From contig CAKPQG010000040.1 of assembly GCA_934178345.1 (NCBI GenBank), forward strand, positions 1-11,515: a DNA stretch of 11,515 bases, given 5' to 3'. A program made the translations under genes and the position numbers. Shown in pieces: positions 1 to 5,550 of this stretch. A model generated the notes under the pieces. The model saw nothing but the letters and a program-made list of their open reading frames with translations, made no database searches and was not told the DNA's origin. Positions within the stretch are counted from its first letter, which is position 1. Each line of letters starts with the position of its first letter. This DNA comes from an uncultured Dialister sp. Its GTDB lineage: Bacteria > Bacillota > Negativicutes > Veillonellales > Dialisteraceae.

Positions 1-74
1 AAGGCCAGCGTTTCGCTATCCGTGAAGGCGGCCGTACCGTAGGCGCAGGCGTTGTAGCTAAGATCGCAAAATAA
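1..74 (+). CDS. tuf: Elongation factor Tu, C-terminal end (partial)
   Basis: Only the last 23 codons are present, read in frame from base 3 to the TAA at 72-74. The peptide contains RFAIREGGRTVGAGVV, the hallmark end of domain 3 of EF-Tu, the GTPase that delivers aminoacyl-tRNA to the ribosome. It ends in AKIAK, so the very last residues differ from the common -KIIE type ending. The rest of the gene lies upstream of the window. A terminator follows within 20 bases, so this is the end of its transcription unit. Confidence 0.94.
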   Translation, partial: GQRFAIREGGRTVGAGVVAKIAK

Positions 75-93
75 TTTCAGCATCCGCTGAATG

Positions 94-125
94 AAAAAAC
101 TCTCCCGTAAGGGGGAGTTTTTTTT
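94..125 (+). terminator. Rho-independent terminator of tuf
   Basis: The arms ACTCTCCC and GGGGGAGT pair (one wobble) around a GTAA loop, with an A-run before and eight T residues after. It starts 20 bases after the tuf stop codon. The flanking A and T runs extend the stem. Confidence 0.88.
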
Positions 126-140
126 GCGTGCTTGAAAGTG

Positions 141-170
141 GTAGCTGGTGACTAGTGACTGGTGACTGGG
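141..170 (+). repeat. Heptamer tandem repeat tract H1 (GTGACTR)
   Basis: About four 7-nt units (GTAGCTG, GTGACTA, GTGACTG, GTGACTG) lie downstream of tuf and its terminator. The GTGACTR strand is the same as the tuf coding strand. This is the shortest of the seven gene-associated tracts. Confidence 0.8.
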
Positions 171-230
171 ATGAGGAAGAGAGTTCACATAGCGTATGAA
201 ATTCAATAGGAGCCAATTCACTTCTCGTAT

Positions 231-640
231 CGTCATCCCGAGCGTAGTCGAGGGATCTTTATTACACTGCCGCCATATGCACACATGCGCCCTCTCTCAA
301 ACGACACCTTGGAGCTTCCTTTTTCGACTTTCTCTCACTCACGGTTCACCGCGCTGCAAGAAGGCTGCCTCCACTTCGGCTCTCATGATACGCAAGAAAG
401 ACGGATGTCTCACATCCTTTTTCATACCGCTGCGTAGAGTTGTGCCTCTCCGAGGCACTCTATCCTGCTCCTTCGGCGCGGGCCGTTTGGCCTCACAGGA
501 AGGCGCCTTAATGGGCAGGCTAGGCGCCTCTTTGGATTAGGCCAAACTCGGAAGTTCCTCTGCGGGACTTCCGTCTCCAAGGGCCTACTCGTATCATCGG
601 AGTGACTTGTGACTAAAAAGCCACTTTCGGGTATAGCCCT
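231..640 (+). repeat. Hairpin-rich ~400 bp repeat R, copy 1
   Basis: This copy aligns base for base with 905-1314 at a constant offset of 674, with no net insertion or deletion. It begins with a CGTCATCCCGAGCG motif. The first half differs at many positions, while 472-597 differs from copy 2 at only one base. Predicted hairpins are: GGATGT/ACATCC (403-417) with a T-run; GTGCCTC/GAGGCAC (442-458); TTTGGCCT/AGGCCAAA (486-546) enclosing AGGCGCC/GGCGCCT (501-529); and GGAAGTTCC/GGGACTTCC (550-572). The open frames across it (196-540 and 609-1127) have no RBS or recognisable protein and are not called as genes. It may be a mobile repeat or a structured RNA. Confidence 0.85.
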
Positions 641-665
641 TTATAAAAATCGACGCGAAGCGTCG
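611..665 (+). repeat. Module E copy 1 (TTCGGGYAT motif plus hairpin)
   Basis: An AAAGCCACTTTCGGGTAT core is followed by an A/T-rich spacer and then the hairpin CGACGC-GAA-GCGTCG (651-665). Five other copies in the window share the core but carry different stem sequences. This copy is the 3' end of repeat R copy 1 and directly precedes element A. Confidence 0.65.
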
Positions 666-674
666 CTCCGCCTA

Positions 675-834
675 AGCCTTCCCCATCGGGGAAGGGGGAC
701 CGCGTTAGCGGTGGATAGGGTGCTTTCGTCAGCACTACAAATGCGCCTCTCTTTCTCTCATACTTCCCTCTGTCTTTCATACCGCCTGTGCCCTATCCGC
801 CCCTTCGGGGCACCTTCCCCTAGAGGGGAAGGCT
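675..834 (-). repeat. Palindromic element A, copy 1 (inverted orientation)
   Basis: This 160 bp element is bounded by AGCCTTCCCC and GGGGAAGGCT, each part of a terminal hairpin. Read on the minus strand it contains, in order, a CCTTCCCC/GGGGAAGG hairpin, GCCCC-GAA-GGGGC, GGATAGGG, a variable centre with GCGGTATGAAA, ACGAAAGCACCCTATCC, an ACCGC/GCGGT hairpin and a final CCTTCCCC/GGGGAAGG hairpin. GGATAGGG pairs with CCCTATCC, so the whole element is a nested dyad. It has no coding capacity. Other copies are at 6300-6447, 10984-11130 and 11297-11448. Confidence 0.82.
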
Positions 835-904
835 ACGAAATGAGAATACCATCTTTTAAAAAAGCGGCGCGCCACCCTTGTGAGGCTATCCTCTCCCCAA
901 GCAC

Positions 905-1314
905 CGTCATCCCGAGCGAAGCCGAGGGATCTTTATTGCACTGCCGCCATATGCACACATGCGCCCTCACGCAAACGACATCTTGGTGCTTCCTTTTTCG
1001 CCTTTCCCTCGCTCACGGTTTACCAGTCTGCAAGAAGGCTGCCTCCACTTCGGCCCTCATGATACGCAAGAAAGACGATAGCCTCACATCGTCTTTCACA
1101 CCGCTGTGTAGAGTTGTGCCTCTCTGAGGCACTCTATCCTGCGCCTTCGGCGCGGGCCGTTTGGCCTCACAGGAAGGCGCCTTAATGGGCAGGCTAGGCG
1201 CCTCTTTGGATTAGGCCAAACTCGGAAGTCCCTCTGCGGGACTTCCGTCTCCAAGGGCCTACTCGTATCATAGGAGCGACTTGTGACTAAAAAGCCACGT
1301 TCGGGCATCGCACA
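905..1314 (+). repeat. Hairpin-rich ~400 bp repeat R, copy 2
   Basis: This is the second, co-linear copy of the repeat at 231-640, in the same orientation. The conserved core at 1146-1271 keeps all the hairpins. The single difference in that core turns a T-G wobble in copy 1 into a C-G pair here, giving a perfect 9-bp stem GGAAGTCCC/GGGACTTCC. At 1074-1093 the hairpin is GACGAT/ATCGTC, unlike the GGATGT/ACATCC stem at the equivalent place in copy 1. A UUC-loop stem GCGCC/GGCGC is intact here but imperfect in copy 1. It covers no credible gene. Confidence 0.85.
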
Positions 1315-1338
1315 ATAAAAAAGGCGGCAAAGCCGCCT
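1285..1338 (+). repeat. Module E copy 2
   Basis: The core AAAGCCACGTTCGGGCAT is followed by an A-rich spacer and the 7-bp hairpin AGGCGGC-AAA-GCCGCCT (1322-1338). It is the 3' end of repeat R copy 2. An element A/C fragment follows immediately. Confidence 0.65.
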
Positions 1339-1345
1339 CCATATA

Positions 1346-1424
1346 AGCCTTCCCCGCATGGGCAATGCTATTAAGGAAATTGTTAGCGCCGTAACGACTT
1401 GCTTCCTCCGAAGGGCGGATAGGG
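1346..1424 (+). repeat. Element A/C fragment
   Basis: It starts like element A (AGCCTTCCCCGCATGGG), then passes into the element C core GCTATTAAGGAAATTGTTAG, GCGCCGTAACGACTTGCTTCC, and ends in GGCGGATAGGG. Compared with 6445-6520 it lacks the GTTAA after TATTAA and the intact CTTCCCCC hairpin. It looks like a deleted or recombined copy. Confidence 0.6.
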
Positions 1425-1514
1425 CAGGAACGGTAGGAAAGACCGCATGGGAAGACGCGAGATGCGTTTCTCCTGCATTCAACCATCGTGTCTGTTTCCC
1501 GCCAGCCCCACCTA

Positions 1515-1523
1515 TGCTATAAT
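1515..1523 (+). promoter_or_regulatory. Candidate extended -10 promoter for the DcuC-like gene
   Basis: TGCTATAAT combines a consensus -10 (TATAAT, 1518-1523) with the upstream TG of an extended -10. No good -35 is visible at the right distance, as is usual for extended -10 promoters. Transcription would start near 1530, a few bases before the MITE-like element, so the leader would consist almost wholly of that element. Confidence 0.6.
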
Positions 1524-1537
1524 GAGAGAAATTTTAA

Positions 1538-1696
1538 GGAAACACTGATTAAATCGTTGTTCGATTTGACTCTTGCATTTTCAGGCAAAGCGAGGAATCA
1601 TCTGACGCGAATAGCGAGCTATTTAAGGAGGATTATGACGAAGCGTTGCATGAAAATGCATGTCAAATCTGACTCTGCGATTTAATCAGCGTCTCC
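1538..1696. mobile_element. MITE-like element with 19-bp inverted ends and TTAA duplication
   Basis: The left end GGAAACACTGATTAAATCG matches the reverse complement of the right end at 17 of 19 positions. Both ends are flanked by TTAA (1534-1537 and 1697-1700), a plausible target duplication. A second inner inverted repeat follows: GATTTGAC and TGCATTTTCA (1563-1583) pair with TGAAAATGCA and GTCAAATC (1651-1669). The element therefore folds into a long imperfect hairpin. No transposase is encoded. A 4-bp YTAR-type duplication is typical of the IS5 family, so an IS5-like parent is a reasonable guess, not a demonstrated one. It sits between a promoter and an RBS. Confidence 0.8.
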
Positions 1697-1720
1697 TTAA
1701 TTTCAAAGGAGGAAGTAAGT

Positions 1721-3088
1721 ATGTATTCATGGTTTCTGATCGCACTCACCATCGTCTTTGCCGTGATCGTGGCGAAGCTGATTTTGAAAAAGTATAATGC
1801 GATCTTTGTATTCTTCGCATCCGGCGTGGTGATCCTGATGACAGCAAGCCTTTTGACCGGTACACCGATCCTGCCGAAGGGATCCTTGGGCAATGTCTTT
1901 CTGGATACCTTCGGATTTCTGACCGCCACCTTCAAGAAGAACATCGCAGGTATCGGCACGCTCATCATGGTCGTCACCGGGTATGCGACCTATATGAAGC
2001 ACATCGGCGCTTCGACGAAGCTGGCCTTCACCGCGAGTCGGCTTTTGGGTGGGATCTCGAATAAATATCTGATCCTCTCTGCCTTCTATCTCATCGGCAT
2101 GTGCCTGAAGCTCGTACTGCCGAGTCAGGCGTCGCTGGCCGTGCTGATGCTTGCGACGATATTTCCCGTCTTCATTGCCCTGGGGATTCGCCCCATCACG
2201 GCGGCCTCCGTGCTGGCGCTCCTCTGCCTTGACTATGGCCCGAATGACGGCAGCACCCTCTTCATGGCGAATGTCGCCGAGATGAATGTCGTCGACATGT
2301 TCCTGCGCTACCAGTATAAGGTCGTGCTCTCCATCGTGCTTGTGACGGCGCTGCTCATTCCCTTCTACTACCGCTACATGGACCGGAAGGACGCAGCCCG
2401 GGCCGATGCGGATGGCGAACTCGGGAAGGGACAGGAAATCGAGAATCCGTCCGTCCCCTTCTTCTATGTGTTCCTGCCGCTCATCCCGCTGGTGCTGGTC
2501 TTTGCCGCGCATTTTCTCCCATCCATCAAGATCGACGTTATCACAGCCAACTTCATCGGCTTTGCCGTGACCTTCGTCTGTGAATTCATCGTCCGGAAAG
2601 ACAGGAGCCGGATTCCATCCGATATGGCGGAAATCTTCAAGGGGATGGCGAATGTTTTCGTCTCCGTCGTTGCGATCATCATTTCTGCCTCCGTCTTTGC
2701 AGAAGGCATCAAGATTTTGGGCGGCATCACGATTTTCACGAATATGATTTCGGATATGAAAGGAGCGACCCTCCTCATCATGGCGATCCTCACGGGAATC
2801 ACTTACGTCTTTGCCATCATCATGGGGAGCGGCGCGGCACCCTTCTTCGCCTTCGGCCCGCTGACACCTGCCGTCGCGGCAAAGCTCGGCGTCCCGACGC
2901 TGACACTGCTCCTCCCGATGGAGCTTGCGACCTCCATCGGTCGTGCTTCGTCCCCTGTCTGCGGAGCCCTCATCGCGATAGCCGGGACTGCCGGACTTGC
3001 CCCGATCCGCCTTGCCAAACGCACCGCTCCGCTCCTTTTTGTCATGCTCATCGTCGACATGATCGCATCGTATATCTTTACGATGTGA
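1721..3088 (+). CDS. dcuC: DcuC-family anaerobic C4-dicarboxylate transporter-like permease
   Basis: This 455-residue, very hydrophobic inner-membrane protein has the length of E. coli DcuC (about 460). Three landmarks match DcuC: TGYATYMKHIGAS (86-98), GSGAAPFFAF (369-378) and SIGRASSPV (405-413). A charged cytoplasmic stretch (about 220-245) splits two hydrophobic halves. DcuC proteins move succinate, fumarate or related dicarboxylates during anaerobic growth. The substrate here is not shown by sequence, and family members can differ. The start is set by AAAGGAGG (1706-1713), seven bases upstream. The MITE-like element ends just before this RBS. A nucleoside hydrolase follows after 540 bp of repeats, too far apart to assume an operon. 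No clear terminator hairpin with a T-run follows the stop. Confidence 0.82.
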   Translation: MYSWFLIALTIVFAVIVAKLILKKYNAIFVFFASGVVILMTASLLTGTPILPKGSLGNVFLDTFGFLTATFKKNIAGIGTLIMVVTGYATYMKHIGASTKLAFTASRLLGGISNKYLILSAFYLIGMCLKLVLPSQASLAVLMLATIFPVFIALGIRPITAASVLALLCLDYGPNDGSTLFMANVAEMNVVDMFLRYQYKVVLSIVLVTALLIPFYYRYMDRKDAARADADGELGKGQEIENPSVPFFYVFLPLIPLVLVFAAHFLPSIKIDVITANFIGFAVTFVCEFIVRKDRSRIPSDMAEIFKGMANVFVSVVAIIISASVFAEGIKILGGITIFTNMISDMKGATLLIMAILTGITYVFAIIMGSGAAPFFAFGPLTPAVAAKLGVPTLTLLLPMELATSIGRASSPVCGALIAIAGTAGLAPIRLAKRTAPLLFVMLIVDMIASYIFTM

Positions 3089-3095
3089 GATTTTA

Positions 3096-3130
3096 GTGAC
3101 TGGTGACTAGTGACTGGTGACTAGGGATTA
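3096..3130 (+). repeat. Heptamer tract H2 downstream of the DcuC-like gene
   Basis: Five contiguous 7-nt units (GTGACTG, GTGACTA, GTGACTG, GTGACTA, GGGATTA) start seven bases after the stop codon. The GTGACTR strand is the coding strand. Confidence 0.88.
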
Positions 3131-3144
3131 GGAGACGGCAGACC

Positions 3145-3282
3145 CTTGTATCGTCATTTCGAGCGAAGTGAGAAATCTTTTTCGTTCGCGGTCAAGTGAA
3201 CGATGATAGGAAATCCTAAACGGAAACCTGCCATCAAGAGCCCTTCGGGCATCGCCCCATATATATTCGCGGCGGAGCCGCC
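3145..3282 (+). repeat. Composite D+E repeat, plus-strand copy
   Basis: It starts with CTTGTATCGTCATTTCGAGC and a GAAATCTTTTTCGTT block, continues through GAACGATGATAGGAAA, and ends in module E (CCCTTCGGGCATCGCCCCAT) with a GC-rich hairpin (GCGGC-GGA-GCCGC, 3269-3281). The same order is found on the minus strand at 6876-6738. The opening motif is a diverged form of the start of repeat R. Confidence 0.75.
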
Positions 3283-3291
3283 ACCACAACC

Positions 3292-3354
3292 CCGAACCCT
3301 GAACCCTGAACCCCGAACCCTGAACCTTGAACCCCGAACCCTGAAGTTTGAAAG
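3292..3354 (+). repeat. Heptamer tract of a second sequence family (YTGAACC)
   Basis: Seven intact 7-nt units (CCGAACC or YTGAACC, 3292-3340) and two decayed ones follow with no slippage of phase. The period equals that of the GTGACTR tracts but the unit sequence is different. It lies between module E and another GTGACTR tract. Confidence 0.88.
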
Positions 3355-3363
3355 CAGGGATGA

Positions 3364-3422
3364 GTGGCTAGGGATTAGGGATTAGAAGCCTCAAGTGACT
3401 GGTAGCTAGTGACTGGTGACTT
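3364..3422 (+). repeat. Heptamer tract H2b (GTGGCTA/GGGATTA/GTGACTG)
   Basis: Three units (GTGGCTA, GGGATTA, GGGATTA) and four units (GTGACTG, GTAGCTA, GTGACTG, GTGACTT) are separated by ten unrelated bases. This tract is not directly after a stop codon. It lies in the middle of the 3089-3627 repeat block. Confidence 0.8.
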
Positions 3423-3424
3423 GA

Positions 3425-3485
3425 ATACCACTTTCGGGCATCGCCCTATTTATACTCTGCGGCGCTTCTGATTTTTATGCGCCGC
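3425..3485 (+). repeat. Module E copy 4
   Basis: ACCACTTTCGGGCATCGCCC is followed by TATTTATACTCT and a hairpin with arms GCGGCGC (3459-3465) and GCGCCGC (3479-3485) around a T-rich loop. The minus-strand copy at 6212-6270 is closely similar, including the loop. Confidence 0.65.
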
Positions 3486-3492
3486 ACCACCA

Positions 3493-3520
3493 CTCCTAAC
3501 TCCTAACTCCTCACTTCTAA
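3493..3520 (+). repeat. Heptamer tract of a third sequence family (CTCCTAA)
   Basis: Four 7-nt units (CTCCTAA, CTCCTAA, CTCCTCA, CTTCTAA) follow a module E copy, just as the YTGAACC tract follows another one. Confidence 0.75.
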
Positions 3521-3627
3521 CTAGAGAGCAAAGCTTTCATCCACAATCAAGGAGCGGCACGTCCCACGGGCTACCCCTACACCTTTCCCAAAAAATTCCC
3601 CTATTTTCCTCAAGGAGGTATTCTGCT

Positions 3628-4650
3628 ATGATTCCGAAGAAAGTGATTCTTGACTGCGATCCCGGCTCTGATGATGCCATTGCCATGATGCTGGCGATGA
3701 AATCGGATGCCATCGACCTCATCGGCGTGACTACGGTGAATGGGAACCGCATCGTGCCAAAGACCACGGAGAATGCACTGCGTGTGGTGCAGTTCATGAA
3801 ATCAAGCGTTCCGGTCTATCGCGGATGTGAGGAGCCGATCATCTGCAATGAGATCCCCAGCCGCAAGCCTGGCCTTCCGCGCGTGACGCTGAATGATTGT
3901 CACGGCGATTTTCTCCCGCTCCCCGAAGCCAAGATCCGGACAGAGAAAGAGCATGCCGTCTTCTATCTCGTGAAGACACTGATGGAGTCAGAGGGAGATA
4001 TCTACGTCGCGGCTGTCGGCCCGCTGACGAATCTTGCGATGGCGCTTCGCATCGAGCCGAAGATCGCAGGAAAGATCAAGCAGCTCGTCATCATGGGCGG
4101 CGGGCACTGCGGAGCCAATGCCAGTCCGGCAGCTGAATTCAATTTCTATGCAGACCCTGAAGCAGCGAAGATCGTCATGGACTCGGCCATCCCGAAGGTC
4201 ATTCTTCCGCTCGATGCCACCTGGCGCGCCTGCCTCTCTGAAGAAAAGTGCCGGGAGCTGGCGCAGCTCGGTACACCGGAGGCGAAAGTCGCAGCGGCTC
4301 TTGTCCAGAAACGCATCGATAACCTGAAAGTCAATGATGTGTCGGAGCATAACTATGCCCTCCGTCATCAGGCAGGGACTGTCGCCGGCGCGATGCTCTA
4401 CCGCTACGATAACCACATGGCCCCTATTCACGATGCCCTCGCCATCGCCTACCTCATCGATGAGAATGTCGTGACGGAGCTCGCGGATGCGAATGTAGAC
4501 ATCGACATCGCAGGCGGCCTCTGCGACGGGCGCATGGTGGCCGACTTCCATAATACGAAGAAAGGGAAAGCTCCTGTGACGGCAAAAGTCGCTCTCAATT
4601 CCGATGCCGGCCTTTTCACCGACATGCTCTTCGCGGCGCTGGGGAAATAG
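3628..4650 (+). CDS. Nucleoside hydrolase (inosine-uridine preferring type)
   Basis: This 340-residue cytosolic enzyme of the IUNH family hydrolyses the N-glycosidic bond of ribonucleosides to a base and ribose, as in nucleoside salvage. The N-terminus has the calcium-binding signature DCDPGSDDA (9-17). GPLTNLA (131-137), EFNFYADPEAA (170-180) and the late PIHDALA (266-272, catalytic-type His268 with metal-type Asp269) are all in place, so it should be active. Length is normal to slightly long for the family. The start is fixed by AAGGAGG (3612-3618). Base versus uridine or inosine preference cannot be read from sequence. Its neighbour is a DcuC-like permease, but an intervening repeat block argues for separate transcripts. 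A heptamer tract begins two bases after the stop. Confidence 0.93.
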   Translation: MIPKKVILDCDPGSDDAIAMMLAMKSDAIDLIGVTTVNGNRIVPKTTENALRVVQFMKSSVPVYRGCEEPIICNEIPSRKPGLPRVTLNDCHGDFLPLPEAKIRTEKEHAVFYLVKTLMESEGDIYVAAVGPLTNLAMALRIEPKIAGKIKQLVIMGGGHCGANASPAAEFNFYADPEAAKIVMDSAIPKVILPLDATWRACLSEEKCRELAQLGTPEAKVAAALVQKRIDNLKVNDVSEHNYALRHQAGTVAGAMLYRYDNHMAPIHDALAIAYLIDENVVTELADANVDIDIAGGLCDGRMVADFHNTKKGKAPVTAKVALNSDAGLFTDMLFAALGK

Positions 4651-4652
4651 GA

Positions 4653-4680
4653 GTGGCTGGTGGCTAGGGACTGGTGACTA
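4653..4680 (+). repeat. Heptamer tract H3 downstream of the nucleoside hydrolase
   Basis: Four exact-phase units (GTGGCTG, GTGGCTA, GGGACTG, GTGACTA) start two bases after the TAG stop, in sense orientation. Confidence 0.86.
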
Positions 4681-4696
4681 ATATTGCGTTCTCTAA

Positions 4697-4722
4697 ATGA
4701 TGGACATTTAATCAGCGTTTCC
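4697..4722. mobile_element. Remnant end of the MITE-like family
   Basis: ATTTAATCAGCGTTTCC matches the right end of the element at 1538-1696 with one difference over these 17 bases. It is followed by CTAA, which also precedes the remnant at 4693-4696. Only one end survives; no matching left end is visible nearby. Confidence 0.6.
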
Positions 4723-4800
4723 CTAATTTCTTATGCAAGCGGATTTTTCAAACGCGCTCAAAGAGTGGTACGCCCTTTGGGTGAATTCTGAATCCCCAAA

Positions 4801-4843
4801 AATAAACGCACGACACATATCATCTGTGTCGTGCGTTTTTATT
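4801..4843. terminator. Strong, possibly bidirectional terminator
   Basis: AAACGCACGACACA and TGTGTCGTGCGTTT form a perfect stem around a 7-nt loop, with A/T-rich flanks on both sides and a T-run on the plus strand. It lies about 150 bases after the nucleoside hydrolase and upstream of the holin gene, so it separates the two units. Confidence 0.88.
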
Positions 4844-4906
4844 TGCCAGAAATGACAATTTTTCTGTCCTTGAAAACACTATATAGACAGAAGGAGGTGA
4901 AGAGAG

Positions 4907-5383
4907 ATGAATGACATGCTGGAACGGCTGACGGACGGATTTCCCGTGAAGCTGATGGGCGGGATCCTTTTCCTGACCTTTGAGAAACAGCTGGCGATGC
5001 TCCTGCTTTTTGGCATCCTGATCTTCCTCGACTGTCTCACGCGCTGGATCGCGATCAGCCATGAGCATCTGGTCTCCTGCGGCAGACAGCCGACTTTTCT
5101 GGAGGCGATCTATGGCATCCGGGAGGCGCGCAGGCAGCACCTGATTTCCAGTGAAATCATGAAGAAGCGGGGGACGGAGAAGCTCATCCTTTATAACCTC
5201 TGCGTGGCAGCGGGGATCGTGAGCGATGCGCTCCTCGAAGAAGCGGGAGCATCCACGGGCGGTATGGCCGGGATCGTCGTGAGCTATCTGGCCGCGACGG
5301 AAGCGCTTTCCGTCATCGAGAATCTGTCGGACGCCGGTGTTTCATCGATGACAGAGCTTTTGAAAAAGCTGAGGGGGAGGTAG
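4907..5383 (+). CDS. Phage-type holin (toxin secretion/phage lysis holin family)
   Basis: This 158-residue membrane protein has three likely transmembrane segments at about 29-50, 93-110 and 117-137. Its C-terminal pattern (LAATEALSVIENLSDAGV, 128-145, then a lysine/arginine-rich LLKKLRGR end) is characteristic of the Phage_holin_4_1 family. Such proteins form lesions in the inner membrane that release or activate a lysozyme, and the family also includes TcdE-like export holins. The start is supported by AAGGAGGTGA (4891-4900). A GH25 lysozyme follows after 167 bp, the usual partner. No capsid, tail or integrase gene is present. The stop codon shares a base with the first unit of a ten-unit heptamer tract. 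A terminator just upstream suggests its own promoter, but I see no convincing one. Confidence 0.8.
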   Translation: MNDMLERLTDGFPVKLMGGILFLTFEKQLAMLLLFGILIFLDCLTRWIAISHEHLVSCGRQPTFLEAIYGIREARRQHLISSEIMKKRGTEKLILYNLCVAAGIVSDALLEEAGASTGGMAGIVVSYLAATEALSVIENLSDAGVSSMTELLKKLRGR

Positions 5384-5452
5384 GGACTGGTGACTAGTGA
5401 CTGGTGACTGGTGACTGGTGGCTGGTGACTAGTGACTGGTGGCTGGTGATTG
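5383..5452 (+). repeat. Heptamer tract H4 downstream of the holin
   Basis: Ten contiguous 7-nt units (GGGACTG, then GTGACTR, GTGGCTG and GTGATTG forms) begin within the TAG stop codon of the holin, in sense orientation. The tract lies inside the presumed holin-lysozyme transcript. Confidence 0.92.
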
Positions 5453-5504
5453 TGGACTGGCATTGCATTTCCCTGGCATTCAGTCATCAGGGACTCGGCG
5501 TTCC

Positions 5505-5525
5505 GAATCCCTAATCCCTAGTCAC
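5505..5525 (-). repeat. Short opposite-strand heptamer block
   Basis: Three units GAATCCC, TAATCCC, TAGTCAC are the reverse-complement form of the GGGATTR/GTGACTA heptamers. They could pair with the tract at 5383-5452 in the RNA, between the holin and the lysozyme RBS. Confidence 0.7.
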
Positions 5526-5550
5526 TATTAGTATCAAAAAGGAGAAAAAT

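Noticed and set aside
196..1127. Open reading frames of 114 and 172 codons across the repeat block
   Set aside because: They lie inside the duplicated hairpin-rich repeat, have no RBS and give low-complexity peptides. The 172-codon frame runs across several different repeat families. They look like by-products of repeats.
1727..2512. 261-codon open frame opposite the transporter gene
   Set aside because: It is antisense to a clear DcuC-type gene and its peptide is rich in charged residues with no family pattern, a typical shadow of a GC-rich coding strand.
3292..3354. CRISPR array or telomere-like repeat
   Set aside because: There are no unique spacers, units are 7 nt with direct head-to-tail joining, and no cas gene is present. 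GGGATTA resembles telomere repeats but occurs in only one to two adjacent units.
4736..4800. A tRNA or small RNA gene before the terminator at 4801
   Set aside because: I could find no cloverleaf, T-loop consensus or promoter in this stretch.
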